Origin: Halarchaeum nitratireducens
GTDB lineage: Archaea > Halobacteriota > Halobacteria > Halobacteriales > Halobacteriaceae
Assembly (NCBI RefSeq): GCF_014647155.1
Contig: NZ_BMOQ01000001.1
Span: 310,001-374,000, forward strand
Direction: 5' to 3'
DNA length: 64,000 bases
Shown here piece by piece: positions 48,001 to 55,138 of the stretch. Position numbers and translations under genes: made by a program. Under the pieces are notes generated by a model. That model did not search any database. It was not told the DNA's origin and saw only the letters and a list, made by a program, of their open reading frames with translations. Numbering within the stretch: position 1 is the first letter of the stretch; each line of letters begins with the position of its first letter.

Positions 48001-48242
48001 GTCACGTCGACGCCCTGCTTTTCGGCCTCGAAGACGGCCTCGGCGAGCGCGATGTTCCGCGCGACCCGCGGGAAGAGGTCCTCTTGGTCCTCGATGAGGT
48101 CGCCGTCGGCGTTCTGGCGGAGATAGCGCGCCGGCAGGATGTTGTTGTACGCGTTCTCGGTCATCCGCTCGGCGAGCGTGTCGCCGTCGACGCGCTTTAT
48201 CGGCAGGGTGATCTCGTCCGCGCCGATGTCGTTCGAGCTCAT
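45087..48242 (-). CDS. nrdJ: Adenosylcobalamin-dependent ribonucleoside reductase (class II)
   Basis: The 1051-residue enzyme has the catalytic barrel with ACFVDSPADD (active-site Cys pair partner), GGGMGYAFWQLRPFGDPVGS, NPCGEQPLEEYE (catalytic Cys in the loop) and TGTTSMVGNTTGGCEP. A long Asp/Ala/Glu linker (about residues 955-1020) then leads to a C-terminal zinc-ribbon-like segment CPDCG...CKTCQSCGWSEC. It makes deoxyribonucleotides with B12 and works without oxygen dependence. The ATG is at 48242. The likely promoter lies up to 190 nt upstream, which leaves room for a leader; I see no B12 riboswitch box. Confidence 0.95.
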   Translation of the reverse strand: MSSNDIGADEITLPIKRVDGDTLAERMTENAYNNILPARYLRQNADGDLIEDQEDLFPRVARNIALAEAVFEAEKQGVDVTVTPDQVKPGHPRRDELVAEVFGDDVAVDDDVEIDLTEENVNKFAYETVVPELPDDVRAHVEDTAERFEELMSRLAFMPNSPTLMNAGDELQQLSACFVDSPADDLTDIHQTAKEAAEVFQSGGGMGYAFWQLRPFGDPVGSTGGIASGPMTFMETFDQMCETIAQGGARRGAQMGVMRISHPDVIEFIHSKNKDVSLAHCLKLNDPDDYTYTTFSEALEEARDLIDEDGKVPKHLRNAVEGHLSNFNISVGVSDDFMDALENGEEFTFTNPRTGEPHIATAETKEMYARYDLGEYVDVGEEFSIPAELIWERIVEGAHENGEPGVVYLDRANTEHSFDVEEHPEHEMLATNPCGEQPLEEYEACNLGHINLSTIVADDAPDWRVWSEEHEYDSLDEGISRFLDEALDVEEFDYRIETGTRFLENVVTMSDFPVPEIEEKVSEMRKIGLGIMGLAQLYVQLGMRYGDEPANEVASQVMQHINHGSKTASHELAEERGSFDEWDNSKYANPTEYAEWFEHHTGEDPEAYADGYAIRNHNTTTIAPTGTTSMVGNTTGGCEPIYNVAYYKNVSDDVQGDEMLVEFDDYFLRTLEANDVDVDAVKEEAQAQMANNEFDGVSGLSTVPDAIGELFVVTADLTGIQHAAVQCACQDGVDSAISKTCNFPNSASVEDMREVYEYIYEHGGKGVTVYRDGTRSKQVLTTRADNTEFSDMEEDEAAEAMLDSIRETFGDLEGFLDNEEVRAAVGDDVDELVEIDVAPEGAQKRPRPDVLYGVTQRIDTGYGKLYVNINEDENGRPFELFANIGNSGGFTASFTESLAKTVSTALRAGVDPDEIASELQGIRSPKVAWDKGEQINSIPDAIGTAMRRYLDGEIDKQVPKQQNLTELAEDDAASVETDGAGAASADVDVGDAVSPNADVGEPAESGTADDDATADLLAAGESPECPDCGAMDLYYSEGCKTCQSCGWSECS

Positions 48243-48638
48243 GCGTCGCGCCTCCGTGCTGTTCGGGACGTACAGGTGGGTTTCGGGCTCATAGGTATGG
48301 GGTGGTAAGAGGTCGTTCGAGACGACCCATCGTTACTGGCGGATCCGGCATAGGTGTTGCGTCACGTCGAGTCGGACGCGACTCCCTCACACCCGCACCG
48401 GTCTCGCGCGTGCTACGTCCGTATTCGCGGGAGGGCCATAACCCCTCGTAAAGCGGTGTGAAAGTGGCCGACCAGACGCGGCTATCCGACCGCAGTCTAC
48501 GGCTTTTCAGTTTCGCGCGTCGGTCCGCGCGGCCGCCGCGACGGCCCGCGCACCGACACCCGCTCAACGCCCGCCCGGCGGGGATCACGGTTCGGAGACG
48601 CCCCCAGACTTTTCGTCTCACCCGCCGACGGACCGCGT
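48243..48638. other. 396-bp region without genes between nrdJ and a small membrane protein
   Basis: No convincing coding frame occurs here. The right end holds ACTTTTCG (48608-48615), the promoter of the small membrane protein at 48639. On the minus strand, AT-rich segments TTTACG (about 48450) and GTTATGG (about 48437) lie some 195-210 nt before the nrdJ ATG and could start a long leader. CATACCTATGAG (about 48288-48299) is closer, near -50. No riboswitch motif was recognised. Confidence 0.5.
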
Positions 48639-48833
48639 ATGGCACCACTCGCATCGACGCTTCCGTTCGTCCTCGGTCTCCCCGGTGGCGACCTGGGTTC
48701 GCTCGTCGTCGCGCTCGTCGTCGCGCTCCTCGCCGTCTTCGTCGGTAAGTTCGTCCTGAACGTCGCCTCGAAGCTCATCGTCATCGCCGTGATCGTCGTC
48801 GGCGCGCTCTGGCTCGTCTCGACGTTTCTCTGA
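48639..48833 (+). CDS. Small two-helix membrane protein
   Basis: The 64-residue protein has two hydrophobic helices (GSLVVALVVALLAVFVGKFVL and LIVIAVIVVGALWLVSTFL) with little else. It matches haloarchaeal small membrane proteins of unknown function. TTTT at 48610-48613 lies 26-29 nt before the ATG, which supports the start. It is convergent with trpG (4-bp gap). Confidence 0.7.
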   Translation: MAPLASTLPFVLGLPGGDLGSLVVALVVALLAVFVGKFVLNVASKLIVIAVIVVGALWLVSTFL

Positions 48834-48836
48834 GCC

Positions 48837-49418
48837 TCACACGCCCGCGAGGAAGTTCGAGACGACGTCGTGGCCGACGCCCGTGAGCACGCTCTCCGGG
48901 TGGAACTGGACGCACTCGATCGGGTGCGTCTCGTGGCGGATCCCCATCGGGAGCGTCTCGCCCGCGTGCTCCGTCGTCGCCGTGACGGCGAAGCAGTCGG
49001 GGATCTCGGTACAGATCAGCGAGTGATAGCGCCCCGCCTGGAACCCCTGTTCGAGGTCGCGGTAGACGCCCGCGCCGTCGTGGTCGACGGGGTAGGCCTT
49101 CCCGTGGACGGGCGCGGGCGCGTGCCCGACCGACCCGCCGTACTCGTACGCCGCGGCCTCCATCCCCAGACAGACGCCGAGGGTCGGCACCTCGTGGCTG
49201 AGGCCGGTGAGGACGTCCGCGGTGACGCCGACGTCCCGCGCGTTCTTCGGGTGGCCCGGACCCGGCGAGATCACGATCGCGTCCGGCTCCTCGGCCGCGA
49301 CCTCGGCCGCCGTCGCCGTGTTCTTCAGCACCGCCGTCTCGACGCCACGGTGCTCGCTGACGTACTCGACGAGGTTGTACGTGAACGAATCGAAGTTGTC
49401 GACGAAGACGACCTTCAT
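48837..49418 (-). CDS. trpG: Anthranilate synthase component II (glutaminase)
   Basis: The 193-residue class I glutaminase starts with VDNFDSFTYNL, has PGPGHPKNA, the catalytic Cys in LGVCLGMEA and the His/Glu pair in QFHPES. The HQ that usually follows CLG is replaced by ME. It feeds ammonia to TrpE. It overlaps the end of trpE by 4 nt (ATGA) and is the last gene of trpDFEG. Confidence 0.92.
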   Translation of the reverse strand: MKVVFVDNFDSFTYNLVEYVSEHRGVETAVLKNTATAAEVAAEEPDAIVISPGPGHPKNARDVGVTADVLTGLSHEVPTLGVCLGMEAAAYEYGGSVGHAPAPVHGKAYPVDHDGAGVYRDLEQGFQAGRYHSLICTEIPDCFAVTATTEHAGETLPMGIRHETHPIECVQFHPESVLTGVGHDVVSNFLAGV

Positions 49419-50995
49419 CGGGACGCCTCCTCGGGGGTCCGCGCGATCGCGTCCAGCGCGTCGAGCACCCCGCCCATCTTCTTCTCCGTCTCCTCGTACT
49501 CGCTCGTCGGATCGGAGTCCGCGACGACGCCGGCGCCCGCGCGGACGCGCACGACGTCCGCGCCCGCCGTTCCCGCGCCGTGCTCGACCGTCGCCGTGCG
49601 GATGCAGATGGCGACGTCCGCGTCGCCCGTCCACGAGACGTACCCCACGCCGCCGCCGTAGATGCCCCGCGGCGCGCGTTCGAGCTCGTCGATGAGCTCC
49701 ATCGCACGGACCTTCGGCGCGCCGGAGAGCGTCCCCGCGGGGAACGCCGCGCGGATCGCGTCGAAGGCGTCGAGGTCGTCGCGCAGGCGGCCGGTCACCG
49801 TCGACTCGATGTGCTGGACGTGGCTGTACTTCAGTACGCGCATGAACTCGGGGACGCGCACGCTCCCGGCCTCGCTCACGCGCCGGACGTCGTTGCGCGC
49901 GAGATCGACGAGCATCGTGTGCTCCGCGCGCTCCTTCTCGTCCGCGAGCATCTCGCCCGCCAGCCGCCGGTCCTCGACGGGGCTCGTCCCGCGCGGACAG
50001 GTGCCCGCGATCGGGTTGTTGAGGACTTCGCGGCCGTGGACGCTCGTGAGCGTCTCCGGGCTCGCGCCGACGACCGTCCGCTCGCCGTGCTGCAGGACGT
50101 ACATGTACGGCGAGGGGTTGATCTCGCGGAGCGCCGCGTAGAGCCCGAGCGGGTCGAGGTCCCCCTCGCGCTCCCGCGTCCGCGAGATGACGCCCTGATA
50201 GATCTCGCCGTCGAGCACCGCCTCCTTGGCGCGCTCGACCGACGCCTCGTACTCGTCCCGTGGCCCCGCGCTCTCCGCCACGGGATCGAAGCCGCCGGTC
50301 TCGGGCTCTCCGGCCTCCGCGAGCGCGTCCTCGACGCGTTCGACCTCCGCGACCAGGTCGTCGTAGATCGCCCCGACGTCGTCCTCCGCCGGGTCGACGA
50401 CGGGCGTACAGACGAGCGAGAGCGTTCCGGTCGCCCGATCGAAGCGCAAGACGCGCGTCGTGAGGACGAACTCCGCGTCCGGTACGCGCGTCGCCGGGCG
50501 CTCGACACCGACCTCGTCGAGCCAGAGGTCGTAGACGGCGTCGTAGGCGACGAACCCCACGAGGCCGCCGTCGAGCAGTTGGCGTTCGCTCTCGGGGAAG
50601 CCCCGGCGCTCGGCGTCCGGGAACGCCCCGCGGAGCTGATCGAGGACGTCGCCGTCGCCCGGCGTCACGCTCGCCGCCGCGCGCGTGTCCGCGAGGCGCT
50701 CGACCGTCGTGCCGTCCGGCGTCGCGCTCACGACCGCGTCCGGGGCGTAGCCGACGAACGAGTAGCGCGCGTGTCGATCGCCCACCGCGTCGCGCGGCCG
50801 GAACGCCCCGCCCGGGTCGGAGGCCGCGGTCTTCTCCGCGGATTCGAGGAGGAACCCGTAGTCGCCGTCCGCGAGCGCCGCGTACGCGCCCAGCGGCGTG
50901 ACCGCGGCGTCGATCTCGGCCTCGGCGTAGACGACGCCCGGACCGTCGCCGGCCGCGCGCTCTGCGAACGCCTCGCGAGACACGTCGAACGCCAT
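49415..50995 (-). CDS. trpE: Anthranilate synthase component I
   Basis: The 526-residue protein has the chorismate-binding domain in its C-terminal half: NPIAGTCPRG, MLVDLARNDVRRV, FPAGTLSGAPKVRAMEL and GGVGYVSWTGDADVAICIR. The N-terminal region (1-220) includes the usual Trp feedback-binding part (LLESAEKT). It makes anthranilate from chorismate and ammonia, the first committed step of Trp synthesis. Its ATG shares a base with the trpF stop (TGATG). Confidence 0.95.
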   Translation of the reverse strand: MAFDVSREAFAERAAGDGPGVVYAEAEIDAAVTPLGAYAALADGDYGFLLESAEKTAASDPGGAFRPRDAVGDRHARYSFVGYAPDAVVSATPDGTTVERLADTRAAASVTPGDGDVLDQLRGAFPDAERRGFPESERQLLDGGLVGFVAYDAVYDLWLDEVGVERPATRVPDAEFVLTTRVLRFDRATGTLSLVCTPVVDPAEDDVGAIYDDLVAEVERVEDALAEAGEPETGGFDPVAESAGPRDEYEASVERAKEAVLDGEIYQGVISRTREREGDLDPLGLYAALREINPSPYMYVLQHGERTVVGASPETLTSVHGREVLNNPIAGTCPRGTSPVEDRRLAGEMLADEKERAEHTMLVDLARNDVRRVSEAGSVRVPEFMRVLKYSHVQHIESTVTGRLRDDLDAFDAIRAAFPAGTLSGAPKVRAMELIDELERAPRGIYGGGVGYVSWTGDADVAICIRTATVEHGAGTAGADVVRVRAGAGVVADSDPTSEYEETEKKMGGVLDALDAIARTPEEASR

Positions 50996-51666
50996 CAGGC
51001 CGACACCTCAGCACCGTCGGCGGACGCGCCTGCCGCGTTCGACACGAACGCCCGCACCGCGTCGTGGTCCTTCACGCCGCCCTCGGACTCGACGCCTGAC
51101 GCGACGTCGACCGCGTAGGGGTCGACCGCCCCGACCGCCTCCGCGACGTTCGCGGGCGTGAGCCCGCCCGCGAGGATCACGGGGACGTCGAGGGACGCCG
51201 CGAGGTCGTGCGTCGCCGTCCAGTCGTGCGTTCGGCCGGTACCGCCCGCACCCGATTCGTCCGTCGAGTCTACCAGCAGCGCGTCCGCGGCGTCGGCGTA
51301 CGCGCGTGCTGACTCGGGCTTCGCCGCGTCGACCGTCTTGACCAGCGCGGCGTCGCAGTCGCCGGCGAGCCGATCGATCGCCCCGACGTCGACGTCCCCG
51401 TGGACCTGCACCGCGTCGGTCCCCACCCGTTCGTGGAGCGCCGGGATCGACTCGATGGGCGCCATCGTGACGAGTACCGTCGAGACGAACGGCGGCACCG
51501 CCCCGACGAGGGTCGCGGCGCGCTCGGGACTGATCTCGCGGGGCGTGTCCACCGGCACGTCCACGATGAACCCGAGGGCGTCCGCGCCCGCGTCGACGGC
51601 CGCCGCGACGTCGTCTGCGTTCGTCAGTCCGCAGACCTTCGTGCGGGTCCGTCCGGGCATCGTCAC
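50995..51666 (-). CDS. trpF: Phosphoribosylanthranilate isomerase
   Basis: The 223-residue TIM-barrel protein starts MTMPGRTRTKVCGLTNADD, with the catalytic Cys in KVCGL. The acidic partner comes later in the barrel, and LAGGLTPANVAEAV (phosphate site) and DVASGVESEGGVKD mark the end. It converts PRA to CdRP. The GTG at 51666 overlaps the trpD TGA by 4 nt; an ATG two codons inside (51660) is a close alternative. Confidence 0.93.
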   Translation of the reverse strand: MTMPGRTRTKVCGLTNADDVAAAVDAGADALGFIVDVPVDTPREISPERAATLVGAVPPFVSTVLVTMAPIESIPALHERVGTDAVQVHGDVDVGAIDRLAGDCDAALVKTVDAAKPESARAYADAADALLVDSTDESGAGGTGRTHDWTATHDLAASLDVPVILAGGLTPANVAEAVGAVDPYAVDVASGVESEGGVKDHDAVRAFVSNAAGASADGAEVSA

Positions 51667-52670
51667 TGCTCCACGCTCGCGCCGCGGAGCGCGTCCAGCG
51701 TCTCGGCGGCCGCACCGGTGTCGATGGCGTCGCGCGCGGCGTCCACGCCGCCTTCGAGGGTGTCCGCCTCGCCGGCGACGTAGACGGCCGCCCCCGCGTT
51801 CGCCAGGATGACGTCGCGCTTCGCGCCCGTCACGTCGCCCTCGACGATCCCGCGCAGGTCGGCGGCGTTCTCCTCGGGCGTGCCGCCCGCGATGGCGCCG
51901 ATCGGCGAGCGCGCCAGCCCGAGGTCCGCGGGCGTGAGCGCGTACTCTTCGACGTCGTCGCCGTGGACTTCCGCGACGACGGTCTCGTCGTGGATCGTGA
52001 TCTCGTCGAGGCCGCTCCCGTGGACGACGAGGGCGTCTTCGGCCGGCATCTCCGTGAGCGCGCTCGCGATCACGGGGACGAGGTCGGGATCGTAGACGCC
52101 GAGGACTTGGGCGTCCGCGCCCGCCGGGTTCGTCAGCGGCCCCAGCACGTTGAATATCGTCCGCATCCCGAGCTCGCGTCGGGGCCCGATGACGGCCTTC
52201 ATCGCGGGGTGGAACGCGGGCGCGTGCATGTACCCGATCCCGTAGGTCTCGATGTGGTTCTCCACGGCGTCGGGCGCGGCGTCGAGGTCGACGCCGACCT
52301 CCTCCAGGACGTCCGAGCTCCCCGAGGACGAGGAGACGGAGTAGTTGCCGTGCTTAGCCACGGGAACGTCCGCCGCGGCGACGACGATCGCGGACGTCGT
52401 GGAGACGTTGATCGTGTTGTAGTCGTCGCCGCCCGTCCCGCAGGTGTCGACGAGCGGGGACCGGTCGGGATCGATCGTGATCGCGGCGTCGCGCATCCCC
52501 TGCGCGAAGCCCGCGATCTCCGTCTCCGTCTCGCCCTTCGCGCGCAACCCGGCGAGCAGCGCGCCGATCTGCGCGTCGCTCGCGCCGTCGAAGACGGCGG
52601 TCGCGGCGGCGCGTGCCGCCTCCAGCGTGAGGTCCTCCCCGTCGGTGACGCGTTCGATGTAGTCCTGCAT
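51663..52670 (-). CDS. trpD: Anthranilate phosphoribosyltransferase
   Basis: The 335-residue protein has DTCGTGGDDYNTINVST (PRPP site, about residue 74), KHGNYSVSSSSGSSDVLE, the anthranilate region AFHPAMKAVIGPRRELG and NVLGPLTNPA. It joins anthranilate to PRPP and is the first gene of the operon. The ATG at 52670 gives the family length. The upstream region (52671-52840) holds only the promoter and the TGTACA boxes described separately. Confidence 0.95.
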   Translation of the reverse strand: MQDYIERVTDGEDLTLEAARAAATAVFDGASDAQIGALLAGLRAKGETETEIAGFAQGMRDAAITIDPDRSPLVDTCGTGGDDYNTINVSTTSAIVVAAADVPVAKHGNYSVSSSSGSSDVLEEVGVDLDAAPDAVENHIETYGIGYMHAPAFHPAMKAVIGPRRELGMRTIFNVLGPLTNPAGADAQVLGVYDPDLVPVIASALTEMPAEDALVVHGSGLDEITIHDETVVAEVHGDDVEEYALTPADLGLARSPIGAIAGGTPEENAADLRGIVEGDVTGAKRDVILANAGAAVYVAGEADTLEGGVDAARDAIDTGAAAETLDALRGASVEQ

Positions 52671-52682
52671 GGTGGACACCGG

Positions 52683-52718
52683 TGTACGATATCGGCTTAT
52701 GATGTACAAGTCTGTACA
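52683..52718 (-). promoter_or_regulatory. Candidate trp operator: TGTACA boxes at the trpD promoter
   Basis: TGTACA occurs at 52703-52708 and again at 52713-52718, ten bases apart, and a near match TGTACG at 52683-52688 is twenty bases from the first. All three fall on one helix face. Minus-strand AT-rich elements lie at 52696-52700 (about -27 from the ATG) and at 52723-52727 (TTATA, about -55), so the boxes flank or overlap the core promoter. TGTACA is the known TRP box bound by TrpY in Methanothermobacter. Confidence 0.65.
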
Positions 52719-52840
52719 CCGGTATAAGCCTGTCGCGCTCACGGCGGGTGAGAGTCGTCCCCTCGCCGGCTCCGGTTCGAAACCTTCAACTGTGACCGGG
52801 GGTAACGGAGAGATGCGTTCGGAAGCACGCGACGCCGTGC

Positions 52841-52915
52841 GGGTTGGTGGTCTAGTCAGGCTATGACACCTCCTTGACATGGAGGAGGCCGGCGGTTCAA
52901 ATCCGCCCCAACCCA
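52841..52915 (+). tRNA. tRNA-Val (GAC)
   Basis: The 75-nt gene has acceptor arms GGGTTGG/CCAACCC plus A73, anticodon stem CCTCC/GGAGG with loop TTGACAT (anticodon GAC), T arm GGCGG-TTCAAAT-CCGCC and no intron or encoded CCA. A 24-nt copy of its 3' end lies 114 nt downstream. Confidence 0.96.
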
Positions 52916-53031
52916 CTTTCTGACGAACCAACGACGACAAGCAACGCGAGGAGTCTGTTGTTCGTCGAAAGTGTTCGGGCGAATTTGAATCAGGGAGGTC
53001 ACGCGCAGCGCCAGCGAGCACGTCCGACCGA

Positions 53032-53055
53032 GGTTCAAATCCGCCCCAACCCACT
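53032..53055 (+). repeat. Direct repeat of the tRNA-Val 3' end (candidate attachment site remnant)
   Basis: The 24 bases at 53032-53055 are identical to 52894-52917, the T arm and acceptor 3' strand of tRNA-Val plus two bases. Tandem copies of a tRNA 3' end are the usual scar of site-specific integration. The 114 bases between them (52918-53031) are too short for a functional element and hold no gene. They could be what remains after deletion of an island. Confidence 0.7.
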
Positions 53056-53059
53056 CGAC

Positions 53060-53167
53060 CTTTTGCTGCGCGCTAACTCCGTTAGCGCTAGCAAAAGCTC
53101 GGCCAAAAGCACTCCTCTTCACTTCGCTTCGCTCCGTTCGGTCGTCGGCCAGCGCGCGAAGCGCGCT
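53060..53167. repeat. Palindromic sequences in gene-free DNA after tRNA-Val
   Basis: CTTTTGCT (53060-53067) and AGCAAAAG (53090-53097) flank a second perfect inverted repeat GCGCTAAC/GTTAGCGC (53070-53077 and 53081-53088), together forming one long hairpin. A further palindrome AGCGCGC-GAA-GCGCGCT lies at 53151-53167. The whole region 52916-53312 has no gene and looks less GC-biased than its neighbours, fitting a remnant of transferred DNA. Confidence 0.6.
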
Positions 53168-53312
53168 GTGAATCCCCTCGCTCGGGCTTTTCAAGCCGCT
53201 CGCTCGGCGAACGCGATCCTCGTGGTCTGTTCAGCCCGGTCGTCGTTGCAGGACCCCTCTCCGTTTTCGTCGTCCCGAAGACACTTACCGATCCGCTCGA
53301 CTAGTCTCGATT

Positions 53313-53729
53313 GTGTCACGTTCGGGCCTCCTCGTCGCTTTCGTGGCGTGCCTCGCGGTACTCGCGGGGTGCTCGGGCGCGCCCGTCGGCGACCACACGC
53401 AGACGCAACTCCGGACGTACGCGCTCCCGATGCACGCGGTGAACCACGATGACGCGAACCACACCGTGCGCGTCTCGATCCACGCCCACGGGGACGCCCG
53501 CAGCGACGAGAACGTCACGCTCGCACCCGGAGAGCGCCAACGCGTCACGACGCTCACGTCGACGAACGCGGACGCGGGGACGACGTACCGCATCGAGGCG
53601 CGACTGGACGACGAGCGCGTCGCGCGGAACGTCACGGTCACGGAGGCCGTCGCTCAGCGGGGGACGACGGCGACGCTCGTCGTCACCGACTCCGGCGGCC
53701 TGCGCCTCGCCGTCGCGGCGTCGCCTTGA
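53313..53729 (+). CDS. Small exported lipoprotein
   Basis: The 138-residue protein has a signal peptide with lipobox LAVLAGC (Cys about 20), followed by a beta-rich domain with NHTVRVSIHAHGDARSDENV and repeated Thr/Val strands. Function unknown; small haloarchaeal lipoproteins of this form are common. Translation begins at GTG (53313), supported by CTTACC (53284-53289) 24-29 nt upstream. Possible sequons NHT, NVT are present. Confidence 0.75.
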   Translation: MSRSGLLVAFVACLAVLAGCSGAPVGDHTQTQLRTYALPMHAVNHDDANHTVRVSIHAHGDARSDENVTLAPGERQRVTTLTSTNADAGTTYRIEARLDDERVARNVTVTEAVAQRGTTATLVVTDSGGLRLAVAASP

Positions 53730-53740
53730 CCGATACGCGC

Positions 53741-53845
53741 CTATCTGCCGAGGGTCGCGCCGCAGTCGGGGCAGGTCCCATCGAGGTGGGTGACCGGGGC
53801 GTCGCACTCCGGACAGAACTCGCGGTAGCAGACACGCTCTCCCAT
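53741..53845 (-). CDS. Zinc-ribbon micro-protein (34 aa)
   Basis: The 34-residue frame reads MGERVCYREFCPECDAPVTH then LDGTCPDCGATLGR. The two CxxC pairs (CPEC and CPDC) form a classic minimal zinc ribbon. Haloarchaea contain many such zinc-finger micro-proteins; I cannot name the family. It sits between a lipoprotein gene and the CBS/HPF-like gene, on the opposite strand, and has no obvious promoter. Confidence 0.7.
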   Translation of the reverse strand: MGERVCYREFCPECDAPVTHLDGTCPDCGATLGR

Positions 53846-53980
53846 GGTTGGGCTTACCACTCACACTCGGAAACGTCTTTCGGCGCACCGCTGAGGGCTG
53901 CCACGTCGGTTCCGCGAAACGGCGGTTCGCGGGCGCCTGCAACAACCCTTTAGACCCTCCCGGGCCAACTCCGCGGGTAC

Positions 53981-55138
53981 ATGGACATCTCCGATATCGC
54001 AACGCAGGACTACACCGAGGTCGACGCCGAAGAGCGACTCGGGAAAGTGCGGGCCCTCTTCGAGGACGAGAACCCGAAAGGCGTCATCGTCACGCGCGCC
54101 GGCGGCGCGGAGTACGAGGGCGTCATCACGCAAAAACAGCTCCTCAGCTCGCACATCGAGGACGACACGCGCGCGATCACCCTCGCCAACCCCAGCGGCA
54201 ACGCCCCGAAGCTCACGCGTACCGAGAACGTCCGCGACGTCGCCCGGAAGCTCGTCGAGGGCGGGACGAAGATCGCGCCGGTCTTCGAGGCCGACCAGCT
54301 CTGGGGGATCGTCACCGAAGACCACATCCTCGAGGCGGTCCTCGACAACCTCGACGCGCTGACCGTCGAGCAGATCTACACCGCGGACGTCGTCACCGTC
54401 GACGAGGACGCCACCGTCGGGACGGTCATCAACCGCCTGCGCGAGCACGGCATCTCGCGGCTCCCCGTCCTCGACGAGGACGGCGACCTCACGGGCGTCG
54501 TGACGACCTACGACCTCGTCCACTTCGTCACGCGCGATATCGAGAAGACGACGCGCGGCGACCGGCGCGGCGAGGTCGAGCGGATGCTCGATCTCCCGGT
54601 CGCTGACGTCATGTCCGAGCCCGTCACGACGATCCGCCCCGACGACAGCGTTGAGTCGGCCGTCCGCACGATGCTGGAGAACGACTACGCGGGCCTCATC
54701 GTCACCACGGAGAACGAACCCGACACGGTGGCCGGCGTGCTGACCAAGACCGACGTGCTGCGCGCGCTCTCCTACACTGAAGAGGAGCACATGGACGTCC
54801 AGATCACGGGCATCGATCTCCTCGACGCCCTCGCCCGCGACGACGTCCGCGAGGGGATCGAGAAGGTCACGGAGAAGTACTCGAAGCTCCACGTTCGCCA
54901 CGCCCACGTGCGCTTCCACGAGCACAAAGAGCGTCTGCGCGGCACGCCGCTCATCCAGTGTCAGATCCGCCTGCGGACGAACAAGGGCCAGATCGCCGGC
55001 ACGGGCGAGGGGTACGGCGCGGACAACGCCTACTACATGGCGCTCGACACGCTCGAACGCAACGTCCTCGAAGTGAAGGGCGTGCAGGCGGACGAGGAGT
55101 ACCAGGGGCAGCTCCTCCGCAAGCTCGGCGAGCTCTAG
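53981..55138 (+). CDS. Four-CBS protein with HPF/S30AE-like C-terminal domain
   Basis: The 385-residue protein has four CBS repeats (residues about 1-65, 68-125, 128-190 and 205-270; for example VTVDEDATVGTVINRLREHG). A C-terminal domain of about 80 residues (HVRHAHVRFHEHKERLRGTP then CQIRLRTNKGQIAGTGEGYG) resembles the ribosome-hibernation factor fold. Such archaeal proteins may bind ribosomes under nucleotide control of the CBS part; this is inference from family resemblance. CTTTAG at 53948-53953 is near -30. Confidence 0.75.
   Translation: MDISDIATQDYTEVDAEERLGKVRALFEDENPKGVIVTRAGGAEYEGVITQKQLLSSHIEDDTRAITLANPSGNAPKLTRTENVRDVARKLVEGGTKIAPVFEADQLWGIVTEDHILEAVLDNLDALTVEQIYTADVVTVDEDATVGTVINRLREHGISRLPVLDEDGDLTGVVTTYDLVHFVTRDIEKTTRGDRRGEVERMLDLPVADVMSEPVTTIRPDDSVESAVRTMLENDYAGLIVTTENEPDTVAGVLTKTDVLRALSYTEEEHMDVQITGIDLLDALARDDVREGIEKVTEKYSKLHVRHAHVRFHEHKERLRGTPLIQCQIRLRTNKGQIAGTGEGYGADNAYYMALDTLERNVLEVKGVQADEEYQGQLLRKLGEL

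Noticed and set aside
45957-48308. A 783-residue open frame antisense to nrdJ
   Set aside because: Its composition is Val/Leu/Asp/Arg shadow coding; nrdJ has full family evidence.
48243-48638. Possible cobalamin riboswitch before nrdJ
   Set aside because: No B12 box or the conserved core of cobalamin riboswitches was found; only the long distance to AT-rich elements was notable.
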